Under the pieces are notes generated by a model. It was not told the DNA's origin, did not search any database, and was given only the letters and a program-made list of their open reading frames with translations. A stretch of 64,000 nucleotides of DNA from Synechococcus sp. C9 (lineage in GTDB: Bacteria > Cyanobacteriota > Cyanobacteriia > Gloeomargaritales > Gloeomargaritaceae), in NCBI RefSeq assembly GCF_022984075.1, contig NZ_JALAAD010000001.1, positions 1,592,455-1,656,454 on the forward strand. Direction: 5' to 3'. Shown piece by piece: positions 28,916 to 36,113 of the stretch (its first letter is position 1; each line of letters opens with the position of its first letter). The translations under genes were made by a program, and so were the position numbers.

Positions 28916-29374
28916 ATGCTCAATACCCTCTACGAAACTGATTTTTACGCCTGGACGCAGGAACAAGCTACTCTGCTCAAACAGGGTAAATTTGAATGTT
29001 TGGATGTTGGTAATCTTATCGAGGAAATCGAGTCCTTGGGCAAACAACAGCGGCGGGAATTAAAAAATCGGCTGGGTATTTTAATCGGGCATTTACTCAA
29101 ATGGCATTTCCAACCCAAAAACCGGAGCAAAAGTTGGCGGGTAACCATTCGGAATCAACGCCGGGAAATCATGGACATTCTGGCAGAAAATCCCAGCCTC
29201 CAATCCTATTTACCTGAAGTTATCCCTAAAGCTCATCAGATGGGTTTAGACTTGGTGGTTTTAGAAACACCCTTAGACTATGCCGACTTGCCCGCAACCC
29301 CCATCTACACCGTCACCCAACTGCTTGACCCCAATTTCCCCGAGGATTTACATCCCCACCCAACCTGCCCTTAA
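28916..29374 (+). CDS. DUF29 family protein
   Basis: A 152-residue protein with the DUF29 pattern: LYETDFYAWTQEQATLLKQGKFECLDVGNLIEEIESLGKQQRRELKNRL, then IGHLLKWHFQP and SWRVTIRNQRREI. DUF29 is an alpha-helical family found in large paralogous sets in cyanobacteria; its function is unknown. The ATG at 28916 sits directly before the conserved start; a longer frame from 28880 is not supported. Confidence 0.9.
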   Translation: MLNTLYETDFYAWTQEQATLLKQGKFECLDVGNLIEEIESLGKQQRRELKNRLGILIGHLLKWHFQPKNRSKSWRVTIRNQRREIMDILAENPSLQSYLPEVIPKAHQMGLDLVVLETPLDYADLPATPIYTVTQLLDPNFPEDLHPHPTCP

Positions 29375-29415
29375 AATCCTATCCTATACTTGTATCGAAC
29401 CATAATTGATTCCCC

Positions 29416-30429
29416 ATGAAACTCACCAGCAAAAACCTCGACCAACGTTTGGATACCCTCTACGATGCCGTGATTGCGGGGGGGGGAGCCGGGGGGCTGT
29501 CGGCGGCAATTTATCTGGCTCGCTACGGGTTGAAATGCTTGGTGATTGAAAAGGGCAAAGGACGCTCGCTCTGGATGCAAGAATTGCGGAATTATGTGGG
29601 ACTTGACCCCCACACGCCGGGGCGGGATTTGCTCAAACATGGGACGGATACGGCTTTGCATTGGGGAGCAGACCACCTGCGGGCATTTGTGGATGGGGTA
29701 AAAGACCAGGGAGACTATTTAGAAATCCAGGTAAAAGTGGGGAAAACCAATCCCATGTATGTGACCTTTAAGGCTAAATATCTGGTCGCCGCTACCGGAA
29801 TTATTGACATTCTGCCCCAACTTGAAGATATGCAAAATGTCTATGATTATGCGGGCTATACTTTGCACGTCTGTATGATTTGTGATGGGTTTGATATGTG
29901 GGATCAAAAAGCGATTTTAATTGCCGGTAAAGAATCGCAAATTGAAGCCGCCTTTGTTCTGAATTGGTTTACCCCTTACATCACCGTATTAACCAATGGT
30001 AAATTCCCGGTTAGTGAAGCGATGAAAACCCGTTTGCGGGAACATGGTTATCCCCTGATTGAAACCCCGATTGCCCGCTTTTTGGGGGAAAATCATCAAC
30101 TCCAAGGGGTAGAATTTACCGATGGGAGCCGGATTGCAGTGACCACCGGCTTGATTAATATGGGTTCGATTTATCACAACCATTACTTAAAATCTATTCC
30201 CGAACTCACCTGGGATGGGGAAAATTTGGTCACGGATGAATTTTGCCAGACCACTCACCCCCGGATTTTTGCGATTGGGGATTTGAAAAAAGGGGTCAAT
30301 CAGGTGGCGGTGGCGGTAGCGGATGGCTGTTTGGCGGCGACCAAAATCTGGCGACTGATCCGCCGTACCCATCCCCCCCGGGTGTGGACAGAACGGGTGG
30401 TTGCCCCTGAACCCCTACCAGCAGGTTAA
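29416..30429 (+). CDS. Thioredoxin-reductase-like flavoprotein lacking NADPH motifs
   Basis: A 337-residue protein with the two-domain thioredoxin reductase fold. The FAD motif is AGGGAGGLSAA (21-31) and the second FAD motif is RIFAIGDL (283-290). A redox-active CxxC (C153-M-I-C156) sits where TrxR has CATC. Where NADPH-dependent TrxR has GxGxxA and HRRxxxR, this protein has AGKESQIEAA (170-179) and VLTNGKFPVS (191-200), so neither pyridine nucleotide motif is present. This pattern fits the NADPH-independent reductases described in cyanobacteria (ferredoxin-dependent FFTR, or the diflavin DDOR type); I infer that class, and the electron donor is unproven. Confidence 0.85.
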   Translation: MKLTSKNLDQRLDTLYDAVIAGGGAGGLSAAIYLARYGLKCLVIEKGKGRSLWMQELRNYVGLDPHTPGRDLLKHGTDTALHWGADHLRAFVDGVKDQGDYLEIQVKVGKTNPMYVTFKAKYLVAATGIIDILPQLEDMQNVYDYAGYTLHVCMICDGFDMWDQKAILIAGKESQIEAAFVLNWFTPYITVLTNGKFPVSEAMKTRLREHGYPLIETPIARFLGENHQLQGVEFTDGSRIAVTTGLINMGSIYHNHYLKSIPELTWDGENLVTDEFCQTTHPRIFAIGDLKKGVNQVAVAVADGCLAATKIWRLIRRTHPPRVWTERVVAPEPLPAG

Positions 30430-30441
30430 AAGCTGATATTT

Positions 30442-30447
30442 TATAAT
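30442..30447 (+). promoter_or_regulatory. Candidate -10 element upstream of larE
   Basis: A perfect TATAAT lies 18 bases before the larE start codon in the short gap after the flavoprotein gene. No good TTGACA-like -35 is at the normal distance, so the site is only suggestive of an independent larE promoter. Confidence 0.3.
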
Positions 30448-30465
30448 ACAGCAGATGTAGTGTAA

Positions 30466-31287
30466 ATGAACATACAAAAGCAACTTGAAGTATTGCAGGA
30501 CTGGTTCCAACCTTGGGAGCGGGTGGTGGTCGCTTACTCCGGCGGGGTGGATAGCAGTTTGGTTGCTAAAATTGCCTACGATGTGCTGGGGGAAAACGCC
30601 CTCGCCGTAACTGCCGTATCCCCTTCCCTGCTGCCGGAGGATTTGGCGACAGCCCAGGAACAAGCCCAGTACATTGGCATTACCCATGAATTGCTTTTTA
30701 CCAATGAATTAGCGAATCCCAACTATGCCGCCAATCCGGTCAACCGCTGTTATTTTTGCAAAAGTGAACTGCATGAGCGGCTCAAAGTTTTAATACAAAA
30801 TTACGCTTCAGGGCAGATTGTAGATGGGGTGAATGCGGATGATGAACGGGATTATCGCCCGGGGATTCAGGCGGCGAGGGAACGGGGGGTGCGCTCGCCC
30901 TTGAGTGAATTAAATATCAGTAAATTGGCAGTACGGGAACTGTCTCGCCATCTGGGGCTACCCTGGTGGGACAAACCGGCGCAACCTTGCCTGAGTTCCC
31001 GATTTCCGGCGGGGGAGGCGATTGATGCGGCAAAACTCTACCGGGTGGGACGGGCGGAACAATACCTGCGGCAGTTGGGCTGGCGGGTGGTGCGGGTGCG
31101 CTCGCTGGGGGAAACCGCCCGGATTGAAATTCCCGCTGAGCAGATTGTCCCCTTTGTGCAGACGATGGATCTGCCCGCCCTGGTCAGCTATTTCCAGGAG
31201 TTGGGATTTCGCTGGGTAACTCTGGATTTGGAGGGGTTTCGCAGTGGCAAATTAAACCCACCTCACCCGGTGAATATAACTGATTGA
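30466..31287 (+). CDS. larE: ATP-dependent sacrificial sulfur transferase LarE
   Basis: A 273-residue PP-loop ATPase. AYSGGVDSSLVAK (24-35) is the PP-loop. NRCYFCKSELHERL (93-106) is a conserved Cys-containing segment of the family. PCLSSRFPAGEAI places a Cys at residue 175, aligning with the sacrificial Cys176 of Lactobacillus LarE. The enzyme adds sulfur to the pyridinium dicarboxylate precursor of the nickel-pincer cofactor of lactate racemase. No larA, larB or larC is nearby, so the cofactor role here is inference; orphan LarE homologues are common. Confidence 0.92.
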   Translation: MNIQKQLEVLQDWFQPWERVVVAYSGGVDSSLVAKIAYDVLGENALAVTAVSPSLLPEDLATAQEQAQYIGITHELLFTNELANPNYAANPVNRCYFCKSELHERLKVLIQNYASGQIVDGVNADDERDYRPGIQAARERGVRSPLSELNISKLAVRELSRHLGLPWWDKPAQPCLSSRFPAGEAIDAAKLYRVGRAEQYLRQLGWRVVRVRSLGETARIEIPAEQIVPFVQTMDLPALVSYFQELGFRWVTLDLEGFRSGKLNPPHPVNITD

Positions 31288-31552
31288 AAACTCGTATTAC
31301 GTTTTATTAATTCTGTAAAAAATTAAATAAAGTAATTGCCCGTAAGTCCGGTGAAGTGGGGATTTTTGTGGAAAATGTAGTCTAAGTCACCTGCAACCGT
31401 GTGGGGAATTTTTTAGTATGGGTTATAGGTTAAACAGTGGGGTTTATCTACTTGTATGCCCCATTGTAATCCGCATTTTTTACCCGCATGGGTGGTTTCG
31501 GAAGTAGTCATGGCTTGCTTCTCACCCCATGTTCTTCTATGTGAGGTTGTCC

Positions 31553-31831
31553 ATGCCTGTGGATTCTTGGTTGAAGCTGTGGATGCCTGTGAAACGTTGG
31601 CTGAATGGGTTGGAAATTCATGACCCCCAAATGGCGCACCGTCTCTGCCGTTGGATTCCGGCTCAGTGTCCCTTCGAGCGGGAAATCTGGTTCCGGGGGC
31701 GGCGGATATTGCGGATTCCGGCACTGTGTCATTTGAATCCGGTGTACGGGGAACTGATGCAATTACGCTGGCGGGCGTTGTGTTTTTTGGCGGATCAGTG
31801 CGGGGAGGATGTGAGTTGTTATTGCCATTGA
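31553..31831 (+). CDS. Mo-nitro_C domain protein (small, Cys-rich)
   Basis: A 92-residue protein matching the 'Mo-dependent nitrogenase C-terminus' family: WLNGLEIHDPQMAHRLCRWIPAQCPFERE, then IPALCHLNPVYGEL and LRWRALCFLADQCGED. The family name derives from fusions or neighbours in diazotrophs, but stand-alone copies are common in cyanobacteria and no function is known. It has seven cysteines in 92 residues, which suggests metal or disulfide chemistry. The ATG at 31553 follows GTGAGGTTG; an ATG at 31529 is an alternative. The IS element begins about 100 bases downstream. Confidence 0.85.
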   Translation: MPVDSWLKLWMPVKRWLNGLEIHDPQMAHRLCRWIPAQCPFEREIWFRGRRILRIPALCHLNPVYGELMQLRWRALCFLADQCGEDVSCYCH

Positions 31832-31976
31832 TTATTGATTACTGATTCATAAGGACGGGCGATGGCAACAGGGGTGATTCCCCCGGGATTTACTTTTCCA
31901 AAAATATTTGTATAATGGGTGTCTCTATAGAACCTGTTTGCAATTATACTGGGAGAAAGAAATTACAGGTAGAGCA

Positions 31977-32261
31977 ATGACATACACAACCAATTTAAGC
32001 GCATCACAATTTGAGATTTTAGACCAATATCTACCAAAGAGTAAGACAAAAAAGCATGTAGTTTCAAGGCATGCCATCGTGAATGCCATCATGTATCAGC
32101 TCAAAAATGGCTGTCAATGGCGAGACTTACCTCGAGATTTCCCCAAGTGGCAGACTGTGTACTCTCAGTTTCGGCGATGGCAAAATAATGGTACTTGGGA
32201 AAGGGTATTGGTAGCATTGGAGAAAATTGAAAGAGAGAGATTAAAAAAAAGAATATCCTAG
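31977..32261 (+). CDS. IS5-family transposase, N-terminal part (orfA)
   Basis: Ninety-four residues carrying the DUF4096-type helix-turn-helix domain: LSASQFEILDQYLP, then RHAIVNAIMYQLKNGCQWRDLPRDFPKWQTVYSQFRRWQ. It ends just after a run of eight A residues (32243-32250). The +1 frame opens at 32245 within that run and continues as the catalytic part (orfB), so a full transposase needs a +1 shift or slippage there. The ATG at 31977 is 47 bases inside the element; the longer frame from 31908 starts outside it. Confidence 0.85.
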   Translation: MTYTTNLSASQFEILDQYLPKSKTKKHVVSRHAIVNAIMYQLKNGCQWRDLPRDFPKWQTVYSQFRRWQNNGTWERVLVALEKIERERLKKRIS

Positions 32262-32808
32262 CTTGCTCATAGGGGACTCTATGTGTGTGAAGAACACAGA
32301 TACAGCAGGCATTGAAACGAAAGGATTTTGTCACTATAAATGCACTAACGGAATCAAACGGCATTTATTGGTGGATACTTTAGGGAATCCCTACTTTATC
32401 TTATGTAGTAAAGCAAGCCTGAGCGACAATCATGGATTATTAGAAATAATAAGAGAGCATAAACAATTCTTTTTAGAACTGCCTCAAGAGGTAACAATTT
32501 TACTAGATAACGGCTATCAAAAAAGATATTTAGAAGAAGAGATAGAAAAAATGGAACCACTTTTGCGGAATAAGATAATCATTGAGATATCAAAAAAAAT
32601 TACACCGGAACAGAAAGCCAAATCGAAGAAAGAGAATCCACAGAAGCAAGGATTTGTGGTGATTGCGAAGCGATGGATAGTAGAAAGAACCAATGCGTGG
32701 ATAAATCAATGCAGAGTATTATGGAAAAACTGTGAAGGCTTAATCAAGACAAGTCAAACAAAAATCAGAATTTGTGCCATACGCTTAATCCTACGTAGAA
32801 TCGCTTAA
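32245..32808 (+). CDS. IS5-family transposase, catalytic part (orfB)
   Basis: Entered from orfA through the A8 run at 32243-32250; the first in-frame ATG of its own is at 32281. It encodes EYPSLLIGDSMCVKNTD, then GIKRHLLVDTLGNP, ILLDNGYQ and RWIVERTNAW. The three catalytic acidic residues are the Asp in IGDS, the Asp in LLDNG and the Glu in IVERT, the last within the R-x3-E signature of IS4/IS5 enzymes. No other stop or lesion interrupts the frame, so the element may be active if frameshifting occurs. Confidence 0.85.
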   Translation, partial: KKEYPSLLIGDSMCVKNTDTAGIETKGFCHYKCTNGIKRHLLVDTLGNPYFILCSKASLSDNHGLLEIIREHKQFFLELPQEVTILLDNGYQKRYLEEEIEKMEPLLRNKIIIEISKKITPEQKAKSKKENPQKQGFVVIAKRWIVERTNAWINQCRVLWKNCEGLIKTSQTKIRICAIRLILRRIA

Positions 32809-32846
32809 AATGATTGCAAACAGGTTCTATAAATTCAAAGTTAGCG

Positions 32847-32916
32847 GTCGCAGGGGGGAACCCCCCGCCCTTGGTTCTGGGGAATTTCTGTTTGCCAATT
32901 CAGGAGGATTGCTATA
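32847..32916 (+). repeat. Dispersed palindromic repeat, copy C
   Basis: GTCGCAGGGGGGAACCCCCC core, then GCCCTTGGTTCTGGGGAATTT, ending in AGGAGGATTGCTATA. It begins 16 bases after the right end of the IS element. The core is a strong potential hairpin. Confidence 0.7.
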
Positions 32917-33102
32917 AATATAGATTTATTTCCACTAACTGCATAGGAGTATTACAGATTGACTTAGCCTGACGGATTGTAAATATTTTGTCATTTCTCT
33001 AGGATTATTCCTAGAATCAAGGTTGTAGCATAGTTCTAGGTATAATTATCCAATCGCCATGTCCCTGATGCCCTTGTTTTGCTCCTGTTTTTGGTGATGT
33101 TC

Positions 33103-33345
33103 ATGACAGAATATGATCAGACCCATGTGTTGCCCTCCGGGGCGGTGAACACCTCTCCCCAACCTATGCAACCAAAAGTGCCTTTTCCGCCGGAAGTGCG
33201 GGAACTAATTGCCAGTTTGAAATTTCATTTCCGCAAAAGTTTAACCGAGATGCCCTTAGAAGTAGCTTTGCTGGCGATGCGGGAGGCTTGGAAGGGATGT
33301 AATGGGGAACAGGATGCCCCTCCACCGCCACCCATGCGTCGTTAA
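33103..33345 (+). CDS. Small hypothetical protein heading a redox operon (80 aa)
   Basis: An 80-residue protein I do not recognise. It has a Pro/Gln-rich head, a compact central part FPPEVRELIASLKFHFRKSLTEMPLEVALLAMREAWKG that should form two or three helices, and a Pro-rich tail APPPPPMRR. There is one Cys (CNGEQ). It ends 3 bases before the FAD oxidoreductase start, so it is very probably translated from the same mRNA. The ATG at 33103 is chosen; ATG 33097 and an upstream start at 33079 would add only hydrophobic residues. A regulatory or assembly partner of the next enzyme is possible but unproven. Confidence 0.6.
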   Translation: MTEYDQTHVLPSGAVNTSPQPMQPKVPFPPEVRELIASLKFHFRKSLTEMPLEVALLAMREAWKGCNGEQDAPPPPPMRR

Positions 33346-33348
33346 ATC

Positions 33349-34737
33349 ATGGCATTAGCATTTACGGACATGACCGCTCTACCAACCCTCGCCGAGGTGG
33401 ATATTTTGGTGGTCGGGGGGGGAACCGCAGGGGCTGTAGCGGGGATTGCGGCGGGGCGCACGGGGTATCGGACGCTGGTGGTGGAGCAGTTGGGGTATGT
33501 GGGGGGAACCCAGACCGGGGCGTTGGTGACACCGATGATGCCCAATCAGGTGGAGGGGGTGCCGCTCAACGGGGGGATTGATGCGGAAATTAACCGGCGC
33601 ATGAATGATTTGTACGAATCAGGGGTCTGGTCGGACGGCAACCGGGGCTGGTTTAACCCGGAGTCCCTGAAGTGGGTGTTGGAGGAAATGCTGTTGGCGA
33701 GTGGGGCACAGCTTTTGTATTACAGTTTTTTTGAGGATGTGATTCTCGCTGAGGGGCAGGTGGTGGGGATTGTGGTTACCAATAAGGCGGGGCGGGTGGC
33801 AATTTTCGCTCAGCGTACCATTGATGCCACCGGGGATGGGGATGTGGCGGTTCGGGCGGGGGTGCCCTTTGCCAGTGGCGACCCGGAGACGGGGGTGAAT
33901 CAGCCGTTTTCGGTGCGGTTTCACCTGGGGAATGTGGATTTACAGCGGTTGGCGGCGTTTTTGCGTTCCCTGGGGCGGTCGGAAATTCTCCCGGAGGCGG
34001 AGGGTTCCCAGGTGCCTTTGCTCCATACGGCGATGGTGTGGGGGCGGGGCTGGACTTTGGAGCCGTTGTTTCAGCAGGCGGTGGCAGAAGGGGTGCTCCT
34101 GCCGGAGGATGGGGAGTATTTCCAGGTGTTTACGATGGCGGGTCGTCCGGGGGAGTTGGCGTTTAATTGCCCTCGCATCAGTGGGCAGGTGGATGGGACG
34201 AATCCCTGGCATTTGACCCAGGCGCAAATTTTGGGGCGGCGGGCGATGCGGCGGTATTTGGCGTTTTGTCGGCGGTATTTGCCGGGGTGTGAAAACGCTT
34301 ATCTGGTGCTGAGTGCGCCCTTGGTGGGGGTGCGGGAGTCCCGGCGGATGGTGGGGGAATACGTGTTGACGGAGGCGGATGTGTTGGGGGCACGGAAGTT
34401 TCCCGATGGCATTGCCCGCAACAATTACCCGATTGATATTCACCGTCCCACCAAGGATCAGCGTCCGGGGTTGACCCGTCTGCCGCCGGGGGAGTACCAC
34501 GAAATTCCCTACCGCTGTCTGGTGCCCCTGGGGGTGGAGCAGTTGTTGGTGGCGGGGCGGTGTCTGTCGGCGACCTTTGCGGCCCAGGGGTCGGTGCGGG
34601 TGCAGTCCAACTGTCGGGCGATGGGGGAAGCGGCGGCGGTGGCGATGGGAATGTCCTTGGATGCTCAAATTCCACCCCGGCAGGTGGATGGGGTGCAGTT
34701 ACGCCAGAAATTGATTGCCCAAGGAGCGTGTTTGTAA
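33349..34737 (+). CDS. FAD-dependent oxidoreductase (FAD_oxidored family)
   Basis: A 462-residue flavoprotein. VDILVVGGGTAGAVAGIAAGRTG (18-40) is the N-terminal Rossmann FAD motif and VVEQLGYVGGTQT follows it. IDATGDGDVAVRAGVPF is the conserved mid-region, GVRESRRMVGEYVLTEADVL is characteristic of the FAD_oxidored family, and LLVAGRCLSATFAAQGSVRVQSNCRAMGEAAAVA is the C-terminal FAD-binding stretch. No signal peptide or Fe-S motif. The substrate is unknown. A ferredoxin gene starts on the base after its stop, strongly suggesting that the ferredoxin is its redox partner. Confidence 0.9.
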   Translation: MALAFTDMTALPTLAEVDILVVGGGTAGAVAGIAAGRTGYRTLVVEQLGYVGGTQTGALVTPMMPNQVEGVPLNGGIDAEINRRMNDLYESGVWSDGNRGWFNPESLKWVLEEMLLASGAQLLYYSFFEDVILAEGQVVGIVVTNKAGRVAIFAQRTIDATGDGDVAVRAGVPFASGDPETGVNQPFSVRFHLGNVDLQRLAAFLRSLGRSEILPEAEGSQVPLLHTAMVWGRGWTLEPLFQQAVAEGVLLPEDGEYFQVFTMAGRPGELAFNCPRISGQVDGTNPWHLTQAQILGRRAMRRYLAFCRRYLPGCENAYLVLSAPLVGVRESRRMVGEYVLTEADVLGARKFPDGIARNNYPIDIHRPTKDQRPGLTRLPPGEYHEIPYRCLVPLGVEQLLVAGRCLSATFAAQGSVRVQSNCRAMGEAAAVAMGMSLDAQIPPRQVDGVQLRQKLIAQGACL

Positions 34738-35106
34738 ATGCCACGTTATTATCAAGTAATTATTCACGACCGGCAAAAAAATGCCATCTATCGGGCGCAG
34801 GTGCCTGGGGATCAGTATTTATTGACGAGTTTAGAAGCCCAGGGGATTGCCCTGCCCTTTGCCTGTCGCAATGGCTGTTGTACCACCTGTGGGGTGCGAG
34901 TGTTACAGGGGGAGGTGTACCAACCGGAGGCATTGGGGATTTCGTCAGCACTGCGGGCGCAGGGGTATGCCCTGACCTGTGTGGGCTATGCCCGGTCGGA
35001 TTTGGAGTTAGTGACCCAGGACGAGGACGAATTATACGAGTTGCAGTTTGGGCAGTATTTTGGCAAAGGGCGGGTGCGGGTGGGGTTGCCTTTGGAAGAG
35101 GAATAG
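34738..35106 (+). CDS. 2Fe-2S plant-type ferredoxin with C-terminal extension
   Basis: A 122-residue ferredoxin. The cluster ligands follow the CxxxxCxxC...C rule: C-RNGC-C-TT-C then LTCVGYA. The first Cys is preceded by Phe-Ala, and the ligand loop has Arg-Asn-Gly where photosynthetic PetF usually has RAG-Ser. The C-terminus is extended by about 20 residues (YELQFGQYFGKGRVRVGLPLEEE) beyond a standard PetF, reminiscent of the FdC2-type ferredoxins of cyanobacteria and plants, which I suggest only tentatively. It abuts the FAD oxidoreductase with no gap, so translation is coupled. Confidence 0.9.
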   Translation: MPRYYQVIIHDRQKNAIYRAQVPGDQYLLTSLEAQGIALPFACRNGCCTTCGVRVLQGEVYQPEALGISSALRAQGYALTCVGYARSDLELVTQDEDELYELQFGQYFGKGRVRVGLPLEEE

Positions 35107-35200
35107 GCGTTGCATCATGGGCGCATGAATTGGGATGAGCAGAAGGTTTATCCTAACAAGTACTTAAAACGCCACTTATAGCCGATTTCAATGGAATAGG

Positions 35201-35271
35201 GGTGGCAGGGGCACCGTCCCCGTCCTTGGTTCTGGAGAATTCTTGTTTGTTAATCAAGTAGGATCGCTATA
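35201..35271 (+). repeat. Dispersed palindromic repeat, copy D
   Basis: GGTGGCAGGGGCACCGTCCCCGTCC, then TTGGTTCTGGAGAATTCTTG, TTTGTTAATCAAGTAGGATCGCTATA. It lies in the gap after the ferredoxin gene. Apart from this repeat, 35107-35457 holds nothing I can identify as a gene. Confidence 0.7.
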
Positions 35272-35293
35272 GTTGTTATTTGGTGATCCTGCA

Positions 35294-35458
35294 TCACATG
35301 GGCACCGTTTCATTCAGCAATTCCAAATGCTCCTGGATGGCTTCCAAGATTAGCACTCGCACTTCATCTTCAGATTCAGCAACGGCTACGCATCCCGGCA
35401 ATTCGGGAACGTATGCACCCCAACTGGTTTCCCCTTGCTCAATCACATAGTCGTACAT
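35294..35458 (-). CDS. HicB family antitoxin-like protein (54 aa)
   Basis: A 54-residue HicB fold: YDYVIEQGETSWGAYVPELPGCVAVAESEDEVRVLILEAIQEHLELL, with the family's AYVPELPGC and E-x-x-I-x-x-H-L-E patterns. It lacks the C-terminal DNA-binding domain present in longer HicB proteins. The ATG at 35458 begins the conserved strand; an upstream start at 35485 adds nine unconserved residues. Fifty bases upstream lie the remains of hicA, so this is the antitoxin half of a decayed type II toxin-antitoxin pair. Confidence 0.85.
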   Translation of the reverse strand: MYDYVIEQGETSWGAYVPELPGCVAVAESEDEVRVLILEAIQEHLELLNETVPM

Positions 35459-35507
35459 GGTGTTAATCCTCTTAGAATGCGACACTTTTTAGGTATTTGC
35501 AATCGTC

Positions 35508-35698
35508 CTATCCCCTTCTAAGACAGGGTTTACAGGTAAAGGCGAATGTCGCAAACTTGTTTGAAATTACTATGATTTTCCCGCCACCATCACCAGTCCT
35601 GCTTTAGTCGGATGTCGGAAGTGCCTATGGCTCCCCTTCGTTCGCACCTGATACCAGCCATCTGCTTCTAAACGCGCGATCACCTCCCTAACTTTCAT
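35508..35698 (-). pseudogene. hicA toxin gene, 3' part frameshifted
   Basis: From the ATG at 35698, 42 codons give MKVREVIARLEADGWYQVRT, then KGSHRHFRHPTKAGLVMVAGKS and a stop at 35570-35572. This is a typical HicA mRNA-interferase N-terminus including the catalytic His (GSHRHF). The normal end of HicA, which resembles GTLxSILxQAGL, is lost; a degraded version (ATFAFTCKPCLRRG) can be read in another frame just downstream, ending at 35508. The lesion and the retained hicB indicate toxin decay. Confidence 0.75.
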
Positions 35699-35863
35699 AG
35701 TCAGGCATTCGCACCTTGGATACCAAGTGCCCGTAGGTTTGACTCACCATGCGTAAATTGGCGTGATCCGCTACCGCCGCCGCCTGCGCTAAACTCCATT
35801 CCCCTGATCCAATTTTTAGCCAGTTTTTATACTCCCAACATACCCTAACACCACCCAAACTGA
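35688..35863 (-). pseudogene. ORF remnant with integrase-like C-terminal motif
   Basis: A frame open from a TGA at about 35864 to a TAG at 35688-35690 reads WEYKNWLKIGSGEWSLAQAA and ends ANLRMVSQTYGHLVSKV plus a few residues. It has no plausible start codon, and the end overlaps the hicA start. The LRMVSQTYGHL segment resembles the region around the catalytic Tyr of tyrosine recombinases, which suggests a degraded integrase tail. The assignment is weak. Confidence 0.25.
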
Positions 35864-35942
35864 TCCTAACTCAGACTATGTGTACTAATGGGATGACGGT
35901 GGAATGCGGTGTCTGGCGGGTGAAAGAGGCTTTTAATGCCTA

Positions 35943-36016
35943 TCGGAGCGGCGGGATTTGAACCCACGACCCCCACTACCCCAAAGTGGTGCGCTACCAA
36001 GCTGCGCTACGCCCCG
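35943..36016 (-). tRNA. tRNA-Pro (anticodon TGG)
   Basis: The reverse complement folds as a standard 74-nt cloverleaf. The acceptor is CGGGGCG with CGCTCCG (one G-T pair) and discriminator A. The D arm contains AGCTTGGTAGCGC, the anticodon loop reads CTTTGGGG with TGG, and the T arm GTGGGTTCAAATCCCGC has the invariant TTCAAAT. CCA is not encoded. Confidence 0.96.
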
Positions 36017-36113
36017 AAACTAGCTTCATCATCATAACCTAAATCTATCCCTTGCCGCCGTCTCCCCCTACCCCTTATACTGTTATTCATAGTCGTTATG
36101 AGTTTGAATTAGC

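Larger units (their letters stand above)
31926..32831 (+). mobile_element. Complete IS5-family insertion sequence with perfect terminal repeats
   Basis: Perfect 19-bp inverted ends, TATAGAACCTGTTTGCAAT at 31926-31944 and its reverse complement at 32813-32831, bracket a transposase split in two frames. TATA is its own reverse complement, so it may be a 4-bp (or TA) target duplication; the element proper would then be 31930-32827, 898 bp beginning GAACCTG and ending CAGGTTC. The element is visibly AT-rich against its surroundings, consistent with horizontal acquisition. Identical intact ends suggest recent insertion. Confidence 0.9.

Noticed and set aside
30462-30475. GTA-N8-TAC, an NtcA-like palindrome at larE
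   Set aside because: It overlaps the larE start codon and lies downstream of the candidate -10, which does not fit an activator site; chance occurrence is likely.
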